From Streptomyces lasiicapitis (GTDB lineage Bacteria > Actinomycetota > Actinomycetes > Streptomycetales > Streptomycetaceae): DNA of 64,000 bases. The notes under the pieces were generated by a model. The model had not been told where the DNA came from. It did not search any database and saw only the letters and a program-made list of their open reading frames with translations. The DNA lies in NCBI RefSeq assembly GCF_014646335.1, contig NZ_BMNG01000016.1, forward strand, positions 178,850 through 242,849, written 5' to 3'. Positions 24,432 to 33,089 of the stretch are shown here, piece after piece. The position numbers and the translations under genes are program-made. Position 1 is the first letter of the stretch. Each line of letters starts with the position of its first letter.

Positions 24432-24463
24432 GGCGGCCCTCACCGAGAGCGATGCGGGCCGCC
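24432..24463. terminator. terminator-like hairpin
   Basis: GGCGGCCC (24432-24439) and GGGCCGCC (24456-24463) form an exact 8-pair GC stem with a 16-base loop. It sits 16 bases past the stop of the small secreted protein on the minus strand. No T-run follows, as is usual in Streptomyces. Confidence 0.5.
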
Positions 24464-24478
24464 TTCCACGACGTTCCC

Positions 24479-24811
24479 CTACTTGCGATACTGCGTATAC
24501 ATCTTTGTCGCCCCTACGCCCTTCGGGCACTCAGCCCTGTTGTAATCAGGACCCCAATACACGGGGGCGTTGTACTCCCGGCCATTGGCGCAGTAGACCT
24601 TGACCCGGACGTCGGCTCCAGAGCATGTGGCATGCGCGCGTCCCCGGTCGGCGTAGTCGATCCACTCGGACCCTGACGTCGGGCACTCCGTGTAGATGGT
24701 CGAAGCCGCAGCCGACGCAGGCGGACTCGCAATGGCCAGCCCTCCAGTGAGGGCCAGAAGTCCGGTGGCAAGTGTGACCGCACCGCGGTTCTTCCTGATC
24801 TTACTGAGCAT
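24479..24811 (-). CDS. small secreted cysteine-containing protein
   Basis: A 110-residue protein from the ATG at 24811, with GAGAGG upstream. The Sec signal is M-L-S-K-I-R-K-N-R-G followed by a Leu/Ala core ending A-S-A-A near residue 36. The mature domain of about 74 residues has four cysteines (T-E-C-P, A-T-C-S, V-Y-C-A, A-E-C-P) that could form two disulfides, and is rich in Tyr and Asp. I recognise no family. The layout is that of a small extracellular enzyme inhibitor or structural protein, but nothing in the sequence fixes the role. Confidence 0.75.
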   Translation of the reverse strand: MLSKIRKNRGAVTLATGLLALTGGLAIASPPASAAASTIYTECPTSGSEWIDYADRGRAHATCSGADVRVKVYCANGREYNAPVYWGPDYNRAECPKGVGATKMYTQYRK

Positions 24812-25261
24812 GGTGAGACCTCTCTCAAGTCTGCTGCCGCTGGGCGGCAGATGGGGAATGGGGCCGTCCGGACGTGACGCCAGAGGAGCGCATTGACACT
24901 CGCTCACCTCACGAGCAGTCAGATATGGCGGCACCATGCGTGGCGTCTGCTCCGCAGGGCTCCAGAGCTGCCCTTGTGCCGGACTTGATCATGTTGTTGC
25001 CCGCCCTCCTTCCGTTCGCCGGGTTTGCTGGCTTCCAGAAATCGACGGGTACGGCCCCCGGGAAAGTGCCCGAGGGTGGCTCGCCGCCGGTTTCGAGTAG
25101 AAACAGTGGCAGTGCCGTCCTGTGGAGAAGCTGAGGGACCCTGAGGATCATTCAGGAAGCCGATCCCGCGCTCGGGTCCACGGGATTGGACGCTGAATCG
25201 GACGCCCTGGGAGGCGACGATTCTCAGCGTGGCTTCAGGTGCCTCCCGCGATACTGAGCGC
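24812..25261. other. intergenic region, 450 bases, promoter region only
   Basis: The divergent region between the small secreted protein and the two-component system. A partial palindrome CCTGA-N7-TCAGG at about 25140 could be a regulator site. No gene-like frame with a ribosome site is seen. Confidence 0.4.
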
Positions 25262-25942
25262 ATGCGGATACTCGTGGCGGAGGACGATCCCAGGTTGATG
25301 GAGTTGCTCCGGCGCGGTCTGCGCGGGGAGGGCTTCGTCGTCGACGGCACGGGCAATGGGACACGGGTCCTGGAACTGGTCCAGGAGAACGACTACGACG
25401 TGGTCGTCCTGGACATCATGCTGCCGGGGATGAACGGGCTGCGGGTCTGCGCGCGCATGCGGGAGGCCGCGCTCTGGGTCCCGGTGCTGATGCTCACGGC
25501 CAAGGACGGCGAGTTCGACGAGGCGGAGGGGCTCGACACCGGGGCCGACGACTACGTCACCAAGCCGTTCTCCTACGTGGCACTGGTGGCGCGTCTGAGG
25601 GCTCTGGTGCGCCGGGGACAGCGGGAGCGGCCGGCTGCCATCGAGGCGGGCGACCTGCGCGTGGACCCGGCCACGCGGCGCTGCCATCGCGGACAGATCC
25701 CCGTCCCGCTCACCATGCGTGAGTTCGCGGTGCTGTGGTACCTGGCGAGCCGCCGCGGGGAGGTGGTTTCCAAGACCGAGATCCTGGAGCACGTATGGGG
25801 CAGCTTTGACGGCGACGTCAACGTCGTGGAGGTGTACGTCAGCGCCCTGCGCCGAAAGATCGACAGCCCGTTCCATCGGCGTACGATCCACACCGTCCGC
25901 GGCGCCGGCTACCGTCTCGAAGACGAACCAGCCTCGCCATGA
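25262..25942 (+). CDS. OmpR-family response regulator
   Basis: 226 residues from the ATG at 25262 (M-R-I-L-V-A-E-D-D-P-R-L). The receiver domain has the acidic pair D-D near residue 8, the phospho-acceptor Asp in V-V-V-L-D-I-M-L-P-G, T-A-K-D in the switch position and K-P-F at the end. The C-terminal winged helix shows L-T-x-R-E-F-A-V-L, V-V-S-K-T-E-I-L-E-H-V-W and T-V-R-G-A-G-Y-R-L. Phosphorylation by the kinase encoded directly downstream (ATGA overlap) should control DNA binding. The sensed signal and target genes are not visible here. Confidence 0.95.
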   Translation: MRILVAEDDPRLMELLRRGLRGEGFVVDGTGNGTRVLELVQENDYDVVVLDIMLPGMNGLRVCARMREAALWVPVLMLTAKDGEFDEAEGLDTGADDYVTKPFSYVALVARLRALVRRGQRERPAAIEAGDLRVDPATRRCHRGQIPVPLTMREFAVLWYLASRRGEVVSKTEILEHVWGSFDGDVNVVEVYVSALRRKIDSPFHRRTIHTVRGAGYRLEDEPASP

Positions 25943-27435
25943 GGCGACTTGGACGGATCCGGTTGCTGCCGACGCTCAGCATGCGGGCCAAGGCAGCGCT
26001 GCTGTCCGCCCTGCTGGTGACTCTCCCGCTGGCTGCCGGCTCCTTCCTCGCCACGGACTTCTGGCGCCGCTCGCTCCTGGAGAACGCCATGGAGACGACG
26101 GTTCTCAGGGCGAACGTCACGAACACCTTCGCCCGCGGCGTCAAGTCGAACGCAGCCGAGCTGCCCCCGGGGGCACGGCAGTACTGCGTCTCCGGCAAGC
26201 CGAAGGTCCTTCGGACGGGCGGGCTCACCGCCACGGTCACTCCCGGCGGCCCGGACTCGGGCGCGCTGTCTCTCTGGTTGTGGCCCGACCTCATCGACGG
26301 GGACGGCGCTCCCAGAACCCTGCGCATCGTCTACCCGGAGTATCCGACACCCTCGTCCCACCGGCTCATCACCGAATACGACCTCAAGAAGGAACAGGCC
26401 GCGCTGGATGCCATGGCCCAGCGGATCGTCGGCACCGCGGCGGGACTGGTCCTGCTCACCGCGGCGGTTGCCTGGTTCATCGCCGGACGCACCCTGCGGC
26501 CCATGGAGGCCATCCGGCGGCAGTTCACGGAGCTGAGCACGCACCACCTCGATCAGCGCGTCCCCGTACCGCCGCGGAACAACGAGATCAGCCGACTGGC
26601 GGTGACCATGAACGACACACTCGACCGGTTGCAGAGTTCGGTGGAACAGCAGAGGCGCTTCACGGCGAACGCCTCCCACGAACTGCGAACCCCCCTGGCG
26701 GCGCTGCGTGCCGAGTTGGAGATCGCTCTCGCTCAGCCGCAGAACGCCGACTGGCCCCAGGTGGTCGAACGAGCACTGGGGGACGCGGTACGTCTGCAGC
26801 AGCTCACGGACGACCTGCTCATGCTCGCGCGTCTCGACGCGCAAGCGACGCTGTTCGACTCCGGCAAGCAACTGGATCTGGCCGATCTGGTGCGTGAGGA
26901 ATGCGCGCGGCGAACCCTGCCCGCGCATCTCGCCCTGACGGTCTCCGCCGGCCAGGATCCTGTGCCGGTCCGGGGCCACTGTTCACTGCTGGGCCGGGTA
27001 CTGGGCAACCTCCTCGACAACGCCGAGCGTTACGCCGCCCAGCGCATCACGGTGTGCCTCACCCGCGACGCCGGCGCGGGAACGGTCACGCTCGACGTCG
27101 GAGACGACGGACCCGGCATCCCGGCCGAAGACCGCACCCGCGTCTTCGGCTACTTCACCCGGCTCGACGAAGCGCGCAGCCACCACACCGGCGGAGCCGG
27201 CCTGGGCCTGGCCATAGCCCAGCACATCGCCACCCTCCACCACGGCAGTCTCACCATCACCGACAGCGACCACGGCACCCACTTCCGCCTCACCCTCCCC
27301 GGCCCTCAGCCGCAGCGGGAGCCACAACCGCCGGACCGTCCGCACACGGAGACCGAAAACGACTGTCCGGCATCCGCCGGACGCCCCCCGGACAGTGACG
27401 CCCCGCGCGTGGGTCAGTCGTTGCAGCCGAACTAG
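25939..27435 (+). CDS. sensor histidine kinase, HAMP type
   Basis: A 498-residue membrane kinase. The first transmembrane helix is at about residues 20-38, an extracytoplasmic sensor domain of about 110 residues follows, and the second helix (T-A-A-G-L-V-L-L-T-A-A-V-A-W-F-I) leads to a HAMP linker. The H-box is N-A-S-H-E-L-R-T-P-L-A-A-L, the N-box N-L-L-D-N-A-E-R-Y and the G-boxes D-D-G-P-G-I-P and G-A-G-L-G-L-A-I. All catalytic residues are intact. The C-terminal 60 residues are a proline-rich tail. The start overlaps the response-regulator stop (ATGA), so the pair is one operon. Confidence 0.95.
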   Translation: MRRLGRIRLLPTLSMRAKAALLSALLVTLPLAAGSFLATDFWRRSLLENAMETTVLRANVTNTFARGVKSNAAELPPGARQYCVSGKPKVLRTGGLTATVTPGGPDSGALSLWLWPDLIDGDGAPRTLRIVYPEYPTPSSHRLITEYDLKKEQAALDAMAQRIVGTAAGLVLLTAAVAWFIAGRTLRPMEAIRRQFTELSTHHLDQRVPVPPRNNEISRLAVTMNDTLDRLQSSVEQQRRFTANASHELRTPLAALRAELEIALAQPQNADWPQVVERALGDAVRLQQLTDDLLMLARLDAQATLFDSGKQLDLADLVREECARRTLPAHLALTVSAGQDPVPVRGHCSLLGRVLGNLLDNAERYAAQRITVCLTRDAGAGTVTLDVGDDGPGIPAEDRTRVFGYFTRLDEARSHHTGGAGLGLAIAQHIATLHHGSLTITDSDHGTHFRLTLPGPQPQREPQPPDRPHTETENDCPASAGRPPDSDAPRVGQSLQPN

Positions 27436-27658
27436 TCCAGCTGCGTCCGCACGCACCACAGCGGCGGTCGTCGCCAGCACGCTCGTCGTCACCACGGGTG
27501 TCATCCCTGGGGACTGAAGCGCCCCGCAGATCCCGTGATCTGTGGTGGGTTCGACCTCGCGGAACCCTCCCGGCGGGGCCGGATTAGGGTGAGGCGACCG
27601 GGCGGTGGACGCGCGGCGGGCTCGCCCGGGGCGAGTGGGAGCCAAGGGGAGGTTCTTC

Positions 27659-28642
27659 GTGACGGATGGTGTGCGGGACACGGGTGGGGCGTTGAAGGTC
27701 GCGGTGATCGGTGCCGGTGGCGTCGGCGGGTACTTCGGGGGGCGGCTCGCGGAGGCCGGGCACGATGTCGGGTTCGTCGCGCGGGGCGCCCATCTGGCGG
27801 CGCTGCGGCGCGACGGCCTGACCGTGGACAGCCCGGCGGGCGACTTCACCGTCGCGCCCGCGCGCGCGAGCGACGACACGCACGACATCGGGGAGGTCGA
27901 CGTCGTCCTGCTGTGCGTCAAGACCTCGCAGCTGCCGCCCGCCATCGCCGCGTTGAAGCCGCTGATCGGCTCCGGCACGGCGGTGGTCACGCTGCAGAAC
28001 GGCGTCGAGGCGCCGGAGCAGGTGGCCCAGGAGGTCGGCCGCGACGCGGTACTGCCCGGCACCGCGAAGATCATCGCCCATTTGGACGGCCCTGGGCGGG
28101 TGCGGCACGTCGGCGGGCCGGGAGCCCTGGCCTTCACCGAGTGGGACAACCGCGCCACGCCCCGCGTGGAACGGCTCCGCGCCGCGCTCACCGCCGCGGG
28201 CGTGAACGCCACGGTGCCCGACGACATTTGGGCCGAGCTGTGGGCCAAGTTCCTGTTCGTGGTGCCCTTCGGCGGGCTCGGTACGGTGACGGACGCGCCG
28301 TTCGGGGTGCTGCGCTCGCGGCCGGGGACGCGGCAGTTGCTGGTCGAGGGGATGACCGAGATCGAGCGGGTGGCGCGGGCCAGGAACGTACCGCTGCCGG
28401 ACGACATCGTGGCGCGCACGCTCGACTTCATCGACCAGCAGCCCGCCGCGGGCACCTCGTCCCTCCAGCGCGACATCCTCGCGGGCCGCCCCTCGGAGCT
28501 GGACGCGTGGAACGGTTCGGTGGTGCGCCTGGGCGAGCTCGCGGGGGTGCCTACGCCCGTCAATCGTTACTTGTACGAGGTGGCGGGTGTGCTGGCCGCG
28601 CGGCCTCGGCCCGAGGAGACCGGCGGGGGCGACAACGGCTGA
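27659..28642 (+). CDS. 2-dehydropantoate 2-reductase (ketopantoate reductase family)
   Basis: 327 residues from a GTG at 27659 with GGGGAGG upstream. The N-terminal Rossmann motif is V-A-V-I-G-A-G-G-V-G-G-Y-F-G-G-R-L, followed by V-D-V-V-L-L-C-V-K-T and T-L-Q-N-G-V-E-A. The catalytic Lys lies in D-I-W-A-E-L-W-A-K-F. The C-terminal domain has the N-R-Y-L-Y-E pattern. The enzyme reduces ketopantoate with NADPH in pantothenate synthesis, although Streptomyces often have several paralogues with unknown 2-oxo-acid substrates. No pantothenate genes are adjacent, so the assignment is to the family. Confidence 0.88.
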   Translation: MTDGVRDTGGALKVAVIGAGGVGGYFGGRLAEAGHDVGFVARGAHLAALRRDGLTVDSPAGDFTVAPARASDDTHDIGEVDVVLLCVKTSQLPPAIAALKPLIGSGTAVVTLQNGVEAPEQVAQEVGRDAVLPGTAKIIAHLDGPGRVRHVGGPGALAFTEWDNRATPRVERLRAALTAAGVNATVPDDIWAELWAKFLFVVPFGGLGTVTDAPFGVLRSRPGTRQLLVEGMTEIERVARARNVPLPDDIVARTLDFIDQQPAAGTSSLQRDILAGRPSELDAWNGSVVRLGELAGVPTPVNRYLYEVAGVLAARPRPEETGGGDNG

Positions 28643-28696
28643 CGCCGACCCCATGGTTCCGGCAAGTTGTCAGTGGTCTCTGCGATCGTGTGCGTC

Positions 28697-29197
28697 GTGG
28701 ATGAGCTGGTGGAGCGTGTAGACGAACGGGACCGCGTGCAGGGGGTGGTCTCCCGCAGGGAGGCTGTCCAGAGGGGCTGGCTGCACCGCATCGCCACGAC
28801 CGTGTGCCGGGACGAGCAGGGTCGATTCCTCGTTCATCAGCGGGCCGAGCATATGTCCCGGTTTCCAGGGCAATTCGAAGCCGCTGTTGGCGGAGCCGTG
28901 GGAGTCGGTGAACCCTACGAGCAGGCAGCCTCCCGAGAGTTGGGTGAGGAGATGGGAGTCCGGGCGCCGGCGCGCTTCCTGTTCAAGTTCTTGAGCCGAG
29001 GCGGACTCAGCCCGCACTGGCTCGGCGTACACGAGGTCGTGGTGCGGGCCAGTGTGAATCCGGCTCCTCGCGAGGTTGCTTGGTATGGCTGGTTGACTGA
29101 GTCGGAGCTTCGACGGTCACTGCGGGAGTGGCGCTTCACTTCCGACAGCCGGGAGCTGTGCGACCGGTACTTCGCCTTCCGGGCAGGGCGGGAATAG
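28697..29197 (+). CDS. NUDIX hydrolase
   Basis: A 166-residue protein from the GTG at 28697 (V-D-E-L-V-E-R-V-D-E-R-D). The Nudix box is complete: G-A-V-G-V-G-E-P-Y-E-Q-A-A-S-R-E-L-G-E-E-M-G-V. The N-terminal part R-R-E-A-V-Q-R-G-W-L-H-R-I-A resembles the isopentenyl-diphosphate isomerase-like or YfcD subgroup, whose substrates are often unassigned. It cleaves nucleoside-diphosphate-linked compounds using magnesium. There is no clear ribosome site, so the message may be leaderless. Transcription probably ends at the palindrome at 29264. Confidence 0.88.
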   Translation: MDELVERVDERDRVQGVVSRREAVQRGWLHRIATTVCRDEQGRFLVHQRAEHMSRFPGQFEAAVGGAVGVGEPYEQAASRELGEEMGVRAPARFLFKFLSRGGLSPHWLGVHEVVVRASVNPAPREVAWYGWLTESELRRSLREWRFTSDSRELCDRYFAFRAGRE

Positions 29198-29263
29198 GCG
29201 CCTGGCAGCGAGTGCCGGGATCAGGCACACATTCCGTGAGGGCGATCACCGGGATTCGGGGAC

Positions 29264-29280
29264 GGTGACGTAGCGTCACC
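29264..29280. terminator. perfect 17-base palindrome, likely terminator or IS end
   Basis: GGTGACG, TAG, CGTCACC form an exact 7-pair stem with a 3-base loop, between the Nudix gene and the ISL3-like fragment. It may be the Nudix terminator or a relic of the element's end. Confidence 0.4.
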
Positions 29281-29287
29281 TGGGACC

Positions 29288-29665
29288 GTGGTGTGGTGTG
29301 ACGAGCTCGTCAGCGTGCTGTTCCCGTACCTCGGCACCGTGCTGGTGGACGCCGTCTTCCCCGAGGACGCCGCGGTTCACGTGGTGGCCAGAACCCGGGA
29401 CGTCGTCGTGAGTTGTCCCGACTGCGCGATGCCGTCCGAGCGGATACACAGCACCTACGAACGGCATCTGGCCGATGGCCCCGTGGGTGATCAGGCGGTA
29501 CGGATCGATCTGTCCGTCCGGCGGTTGTACTGCGAGAACTCCGCTTGTCCGCGCCGTACCTTCGCCGAGCAAGTCGACGGACTCACCGTGCGGTACGGCA
29601 GGCGGACTCCGGCTTGCCGCCGGGTGCTGGATTCCGGCATCACCCGTCGGCCGGGAAACCGATGA
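29288..29665 (+). pseudogene. ISL3-family transposase N-terminal fragment
   Basis: About 125 residues from a GTG. It starts like ISL3 transposases (L-F-P-Y-L-G-T-V-L-V-D), then has the zinc-finger region V-S-C-P-D-C-A-M-P-S-E-R-I-H-S-T-Y and R-L-Y-C-E-N-S-A-C-P-R-R-T-F-A-E. After R-Y-G-R-R-T-P the similarity fades and a stop follows. The helix-turn-helix and DDE catalytic domain (about 300 residues) are absent. It is an inactive remnant. Confidence 0.75.
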
Positions 29666-29735
29666 ATGTCGGTGAGAGGTCAGAGCGCTGGCAAACCGGG
29701 CCTTGCCCGAGCGTCCCCGACCCCAGATCCGTGCT

Positions 29736-29918
29736 TCAGAAATCGTCGTCCACAACGGCGCCGTCCTTTGCATCTTGGGCGGCGTCCTCGCCATGCTGCT
29801 GAGCCTTCTGAGCAGCCTTCTCCTGAGCACGCTGCGCCTTGTCAGCCGGGTCACCCGGGTCACCCGCGGCATCCTTTGCCTTATTTGCGGCATTCTCCAA
29901 GAAGTCGCCGATACCCAT
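29736..29918 (-). CDS. small hydrophilic helical protein, unknown function
   Basis: A 60-residue protein with a strong GGAGGAACGTG ribosome site before the ATG at 29918. It starts M-G-I-G-D-F-L-E-N-A-A-N-K-A-K-D-A-A-G and continues with Lys/Ala/Gln-rich heptads (K-A-Q-R-A-Q-E-K-A-A-Q-K-A-Q), ending D-D-D-F. It is likely one or two amphipathic helices. The start resembles small CsbD- or Rv0909-like stress and antitoxin proteins, but that similarity is weak and no toxin is adjacent. High Ala/Lys/Gln content is also typical of desiccation-protection proteins. Confidence 0.7.
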   Translation of the reverse strand: MGIGDFLENAANKAKDAAGDPGDPADKAQRAQEKAAQKAQQHGEDAAQDAKDGAVVDDDF

Positions 29919-30100
29919 CACGTTCCTCCGAGCTGTGTTTGCGGTCACTACTCCAAGGGACGCACGGCGCAGACGGAACCTCCTCCCGGAATCGCCATCC
30001 GGGTGAACAGGACCATCGCCGGACGGCCCGCTTCACGGCAGTACCCGGGCCCGCCCCGGCGCCGGAGGTCCACCACCCGAACCACGGGCAGCAGCGACTG

Positions 30101-30712
30101 CTACAGCGCCACGAAGCCGACGTCGTCCACGCTCGGCACGATCTCGACCTCGTCGCCGAGCGCCCACTCCGCGACGCGCGACACGGTCGCCGCCGGAATG
30201 GCGTCGCTGATGCCCGCCGCCGCCGGAATGTCGTACGTCGCGTGCGCGTCGTGCGCGATGACGACCCGGAAGCCGAGGTCCAGGGCGGTGCGCGCCGTCG
30301 CGCTCACGCACATCTCGGACATGACCCCGCAGAGGGCGAGCGAGCCGATGCCCTCCGCCCGCAGCACGTCCTCCAGTTCGGTCTCCTCGAAGCCGTCGTC
30401 GACGGTCTTGTGGAACACCAGCTCGCCGCGCTCGGCGTCCACCGGGAAGTGCGTCTCCCAGGTGGGCGTGCCCCGTTCGTCGAGGGCGCCTTCCGGGCCG
30501 TCGTTCTGCAACTGGATGACGAGCGAGCCGGCCGCCCGCGCCTTGGCGAGGAGCTGCTCCACACGCGGCAGCAGGCGCTCCGCGTCGGGCACGGCTTCGT
30601 CACCGACGACGAAGCCGGACTGGGTGTCGACGATGACCAGGGCCTCGACCGGCTCCACGGGAGCGGATCCGGCGGGCGTCGACTGACTCGATGATGCGGT
30701 GGCAGAACTCAT
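30101..30712 (-). CDS. isochorismatase-family cysteine hydrolase
   Basis: 203 residues from the ATG at 30712. The catalytic triad of the family is visible: Asp in L-V-I-V-D-T-Q-S-G-F, Lys in V-F-H-K-T-V-D-D-G-F, and the nucleophile Cys in G-V-M-S-E-M-C-V-S-A-T-A-R. Members hydrolyse amides such as nicotinamide, N-carbamoyl compounds or isochorismate. The Ser/Thr/Ala-rich first 20 residues are probably disordered. The substrate cannot be told from sequence and no NAD-salvage or siderophore genes are adjacent. Confidence 0.9.
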   Translation of the reverse strand: MSSATASSSQSTPAGSAPVEPVEALVIVDTQSGFVVGDEAVPDAERLLPRVEQLLAKARAAGSLVIQLQNDGPEGALDERGTPTWETHFPVDAERGELVFHKTVDDGFEETELEDVLRAEGIGSLALCGVMSEMCVSATARTALDLGFRVVIAHDAHATYDIPAAAGISDAIPAATVSRVAEWALGDEVEIVPSVDDVGFVAL

Positions 30713-30813
30713 GTACCCCATCATCCCTGCGGGTTGCGGACGCCGGGCACCGGCCCCCGTACTCCGCGAAGGCCGGGACATGTACGTCAAGAACCCCGCC
30801 GCACCACGTGCCT

Positions 30814-31530
30814 TCAGGACTCCGGCGGAGCCGGCCGCAGCACGGGCCGGCGCAGCAGCCGCGCCTTGGTGAGCAGGGCGTGCATGCGCTCGGTGACCTG
30901 GCCCAGGTCGTCGACGGGTTCGTAGAACGGCAGCCGTACGTCGGCCTGGCTGCTGACCCGTTCCAGGCGCAGCGTCAGGCCGTGCCGGTCGATGGCCAGC
31001 GGTTTGACGGCGACGACGCCGGACAGGCTGTCCGCGGCGACGAGCCGGGTGAGCTGTTCGACGGCCTCGGGGTGGGCGTCGAAGAGGTGGGTGAGCAGCC
31101 GGCCTTCGGCGAGTGCCAGGGGGTCCGGGTCGGTGAGCGCGAACTCCTCGAGGTCGATGCCGGTGCGGCCGTTCCCGTCGTGCAGCACGGCGCAGGCCGG
31201 CTCGAAGACGAGGTGGTCGCGGGTGGCCGTGAGGGTTCCGGAGAGCCAGAGCCGGGACCGGACCCGGTCCCTGACCGGCACCGGGGCGACGTCGGCGAAC
31301 TCGACGAGCGTCGAGGGTTCGCCGCGCGGCGCGCAGATCAGCGCGGCGGCGAGCGCGCTGTCCTCCGGCGGGTGCAGGAGCACCGTGCCGCGCTCGCTGA
31401 CGGTGTGGGCACCGACGAGGTCGTCTCTGCCGATCTCCGTGGTCACCGCGCAGGACCAGGCGGTGGCGAGCACGGAGCGAGCGCGCGCCGCCGCGGTGGG
31501 CATGGTCGTGCTGACGTGTCGGACACCCAT
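30814..31530 (-). CDS. DUF2470-domain protein under an iron box
   Basis: 238 residues from the ATG at 31530 with GGAGG 7 bases upstream. The N-terminal half is a split-barrel, FMN-binding-like fold (S-V-L-A-T-A-W-S-C-A-V-T-T, S-G-T-L-T). The C-terminal DUF2470 part has L-L-T-H-L-F-D-A-H-P-E-A-V-E-Q-L and I-D-R-H-G-L-T-L-R. DUF2470 occurs with haem-utilisation and haem-binding proteins. The perfectly placed 19-base iron box (31544-31562) implies DmdR/IdeR repression when iron is sufficient. A role in haem or iron acquisition is likely. Confidence 0.85.
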   Translation of the reverse strand: MGVRHVSTTMPTAAARARSVLATAWSCAVTTEIGRDDLVGAHTVSERGTVLLHPPEDSALAAALICAPRGEPSTLVEFADVAPVPVRDRVRSRLWLSGTLTATRDHLVFEPACAVLHDGNGRTGIDLEEFALTDPDPLALAEGRLLTHLFDAHPEAVEQLTRLVAADSLSGVVAVKPLAIDRHGLTLRLERVSSQADVRLPFYEPVDDLGQVTERMHALLTKARLLRRPVLRPAPPES

Positions 31531-31543
31531 CCTTCAACCTCCA

Positions 31544-31562
31544 TTAGGTAAGCCTTGCCTAA
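31544..31562. promoter_or_regulatory. iron box (DmdR/IdeR operator)
   Basis: TTAGGTAAGCCTTGCCTAA is a 19-base dyad that follows the actinobacterial iron-box consensus (TTAGGTTAGGCTCACCTAA on one strand) in both outer arms. It ends 14 bases before the DUF2470 start codon, so a bound repressor would block transcription when iron is plentiful. Confidence 0.85.
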
Positions 31563-31612
31563 CTTATCGGAGATCGCGTGACGCTGCCAGCACGCGTGAC
31601 CCGCGAGTCGCG

Positions 31613-32026
31613 TCAGGTCCGGCGATGCATCCCGATCGATTCGGGAGCGGTCGGGCGGAACCCGAACTTCTCGTACAGGAAGCGGGCGTCGCCGTCCGCG
31701 ATGAGTGAGACGTACGCCCCCTGTGGCGCCCGGCGCTCCAGCTCGCCCACCAGCGCCGCCATGATCCGCTTGCCCAGGCCTTGGCCCTGGTGGGCGGGCA
31801 GGACGCAGATGTCGACGATCTGGAAGACGCAGCCGCCGTCGCCCACGACCCGCCCCATGGCGACCGCCTCGCCCTCGGAACCGTCGGAGTTGCCGGCGCG
31901 GACAGTCACCGCGTGCCAGGTGTTGGGCAGCCCAACACGGGCCGCCTCCACCGTCCTCGCGCTCAAGCCGGACTCGACCCGCAGCCGGAGATAGGTGTCC
32001 ACCGAGGGCGTCTCCGCCCGCAACAT
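31613..32026 (-). CDS. GNAT-family N-acetyltransferase
   Basis: 137 residues from the ATG at 32026 (M-L-R-A-E-T-P-S-V-D-T-Y-L-R-L-R); a GTG at 32050 would add eight residues and overlap the upstream chimeric frame. The acetyl-CoA loop Q-G-Q-G-L-G-K-R-I in motif A and F-Y/L-Y-E-K-F-G-F in motif B are clear. The T-V-E-A-A-R-V-G-L-P-N-T substrate region matches a common actinobacterial GNAT subgroup with unknown amine substrate. No neighbour suggests a target. Confidence 0.87.
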   Translation of the reverse strand: MLRAETPSVDTYLRLRVESGLSARTVEAARVGLPNTWHAVTVRAGNSDGSEGEAVAMGRVVGDGGCVFQIVDICVLPAHQGQGLGKRIMAALVGELERRAPQGAYVSLIADGDARFLYEKFGFRPTAPESIGMHRRT

Positions 32027-32046
32027 GTAATGGTCAGTATTGGCAT

Positions 32047-32952
32047 TCACCTGCTACATGCTAGCTGCACGGCGACGGCGATCTTGCCGCGTGGGCGTCC
32101 GCGGCCCTCGCCGGCGGAGCCGCCTTCCAACAGGGTGTGCGCCTGTGCGATGTCGGCCAGCGGCAGCACGGCGCCGATCACCGGCCGGAGCTTGCCCCGG
32201 TCGAACATCGCCCGCCTCCTGGAGACCCTGCGCGACGCGTTCTCAGCGGCTGTCCAGAAGTCCTGTCGGTAATGGGCTGGGAACCAGGGGCTCGTCCAGG
32301 GGGCTGCGGTGGCAAGGTTTTGATCGGGTGAGTGGCCGCGGAAGAACGTGTGGACCTGCCGTCTTGGTATCTCAGGGCGGCGGCCGGGCAGCGTCCAGCG
32401 GGCCCGGACATGCGGCAGCAGGTGCACGTGCGTTTCGTCTGCTGTCGGGACCTTCGCACCCGCGGGCAGCAGTGTCATGCGACGGCGGATGGCCGTCGTG
32501 ACCCCGTCCCGGGCCGGATCCCCGCGGGCGATCAGCTTCGGCCGCCGCCAGACGGCCACCTGCCGCAGGCGCCGATACAACGTGCGGCGAGACATCCGCG
32601 GCCGCCCCAGGTATCGGTGCAGCTTGCAGACGGTCCACGGCCACAGCCGCTCAAGGAGCGCGATGATCCGTGCGGTCAGCCGGCCTCCGCCCAGTCTCGG
32701 CCGTCCGCTGCGGGGCCGATCAGCCAGGCCGGCCACACCGGCGGTGTCAAAGCGGCCGATCCACCGACGCACCGTGGCCGGGTCACACTCCAACAGCACG
32801 GAGATCTGCGTTGGTGACAAGCCTTGCAGGGACAGCAGGACCATCTGTGCCCGTACAGCCACACGCCATGGACCGCGCAACTTCCCACGCAACAGGGCCA
32901 GTTCCGAGCCAGAGGCGTTGGCGAACACGGTTGGTGGGCGCACACTGACCAC
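32047..32952 (-). pseudogene. IS630-family transposase fragment joined to a zinc-free alcohol dehydrogenase tail
   Basis: One open frame of 301 codons joins two unrelated proteins. From 32952 to about 32290 it is an IS630-type transposase: V-L-L-S-L-Q-G-L-S-P-T-Q-I-S, D-R-P-R-S-G-R-P-R, and the first catalytic Asp in T-A-D-E-T-H-V-H-L-L-P. The rest of the DDE domain is missing. From about 32235 to 32047 it reads K-L-R-P-V-I-G-A-V-L-P-L-A-D-I-A-Q-A-H-T-L-L-E-G-G, the C-terminus of a quinone-oxidoreductase-like enzyme. A deletion has probably fused an element to the end of a broken gene. Neither part should be active. Confidence 0.75.
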
Positions 32953-33089
32953 GACCTCGCCGGGCAGTCGGGCGATGCTGACACCTCGATCGAACCCTCG
33001 GCGAGGGCTGTGTCAACACCCCGCGTTCAGAGGTTGGCGCGCTCGCCAACCATCTGTGCGCGCGGACGACCTTGTGGTGTTCTACCCCC

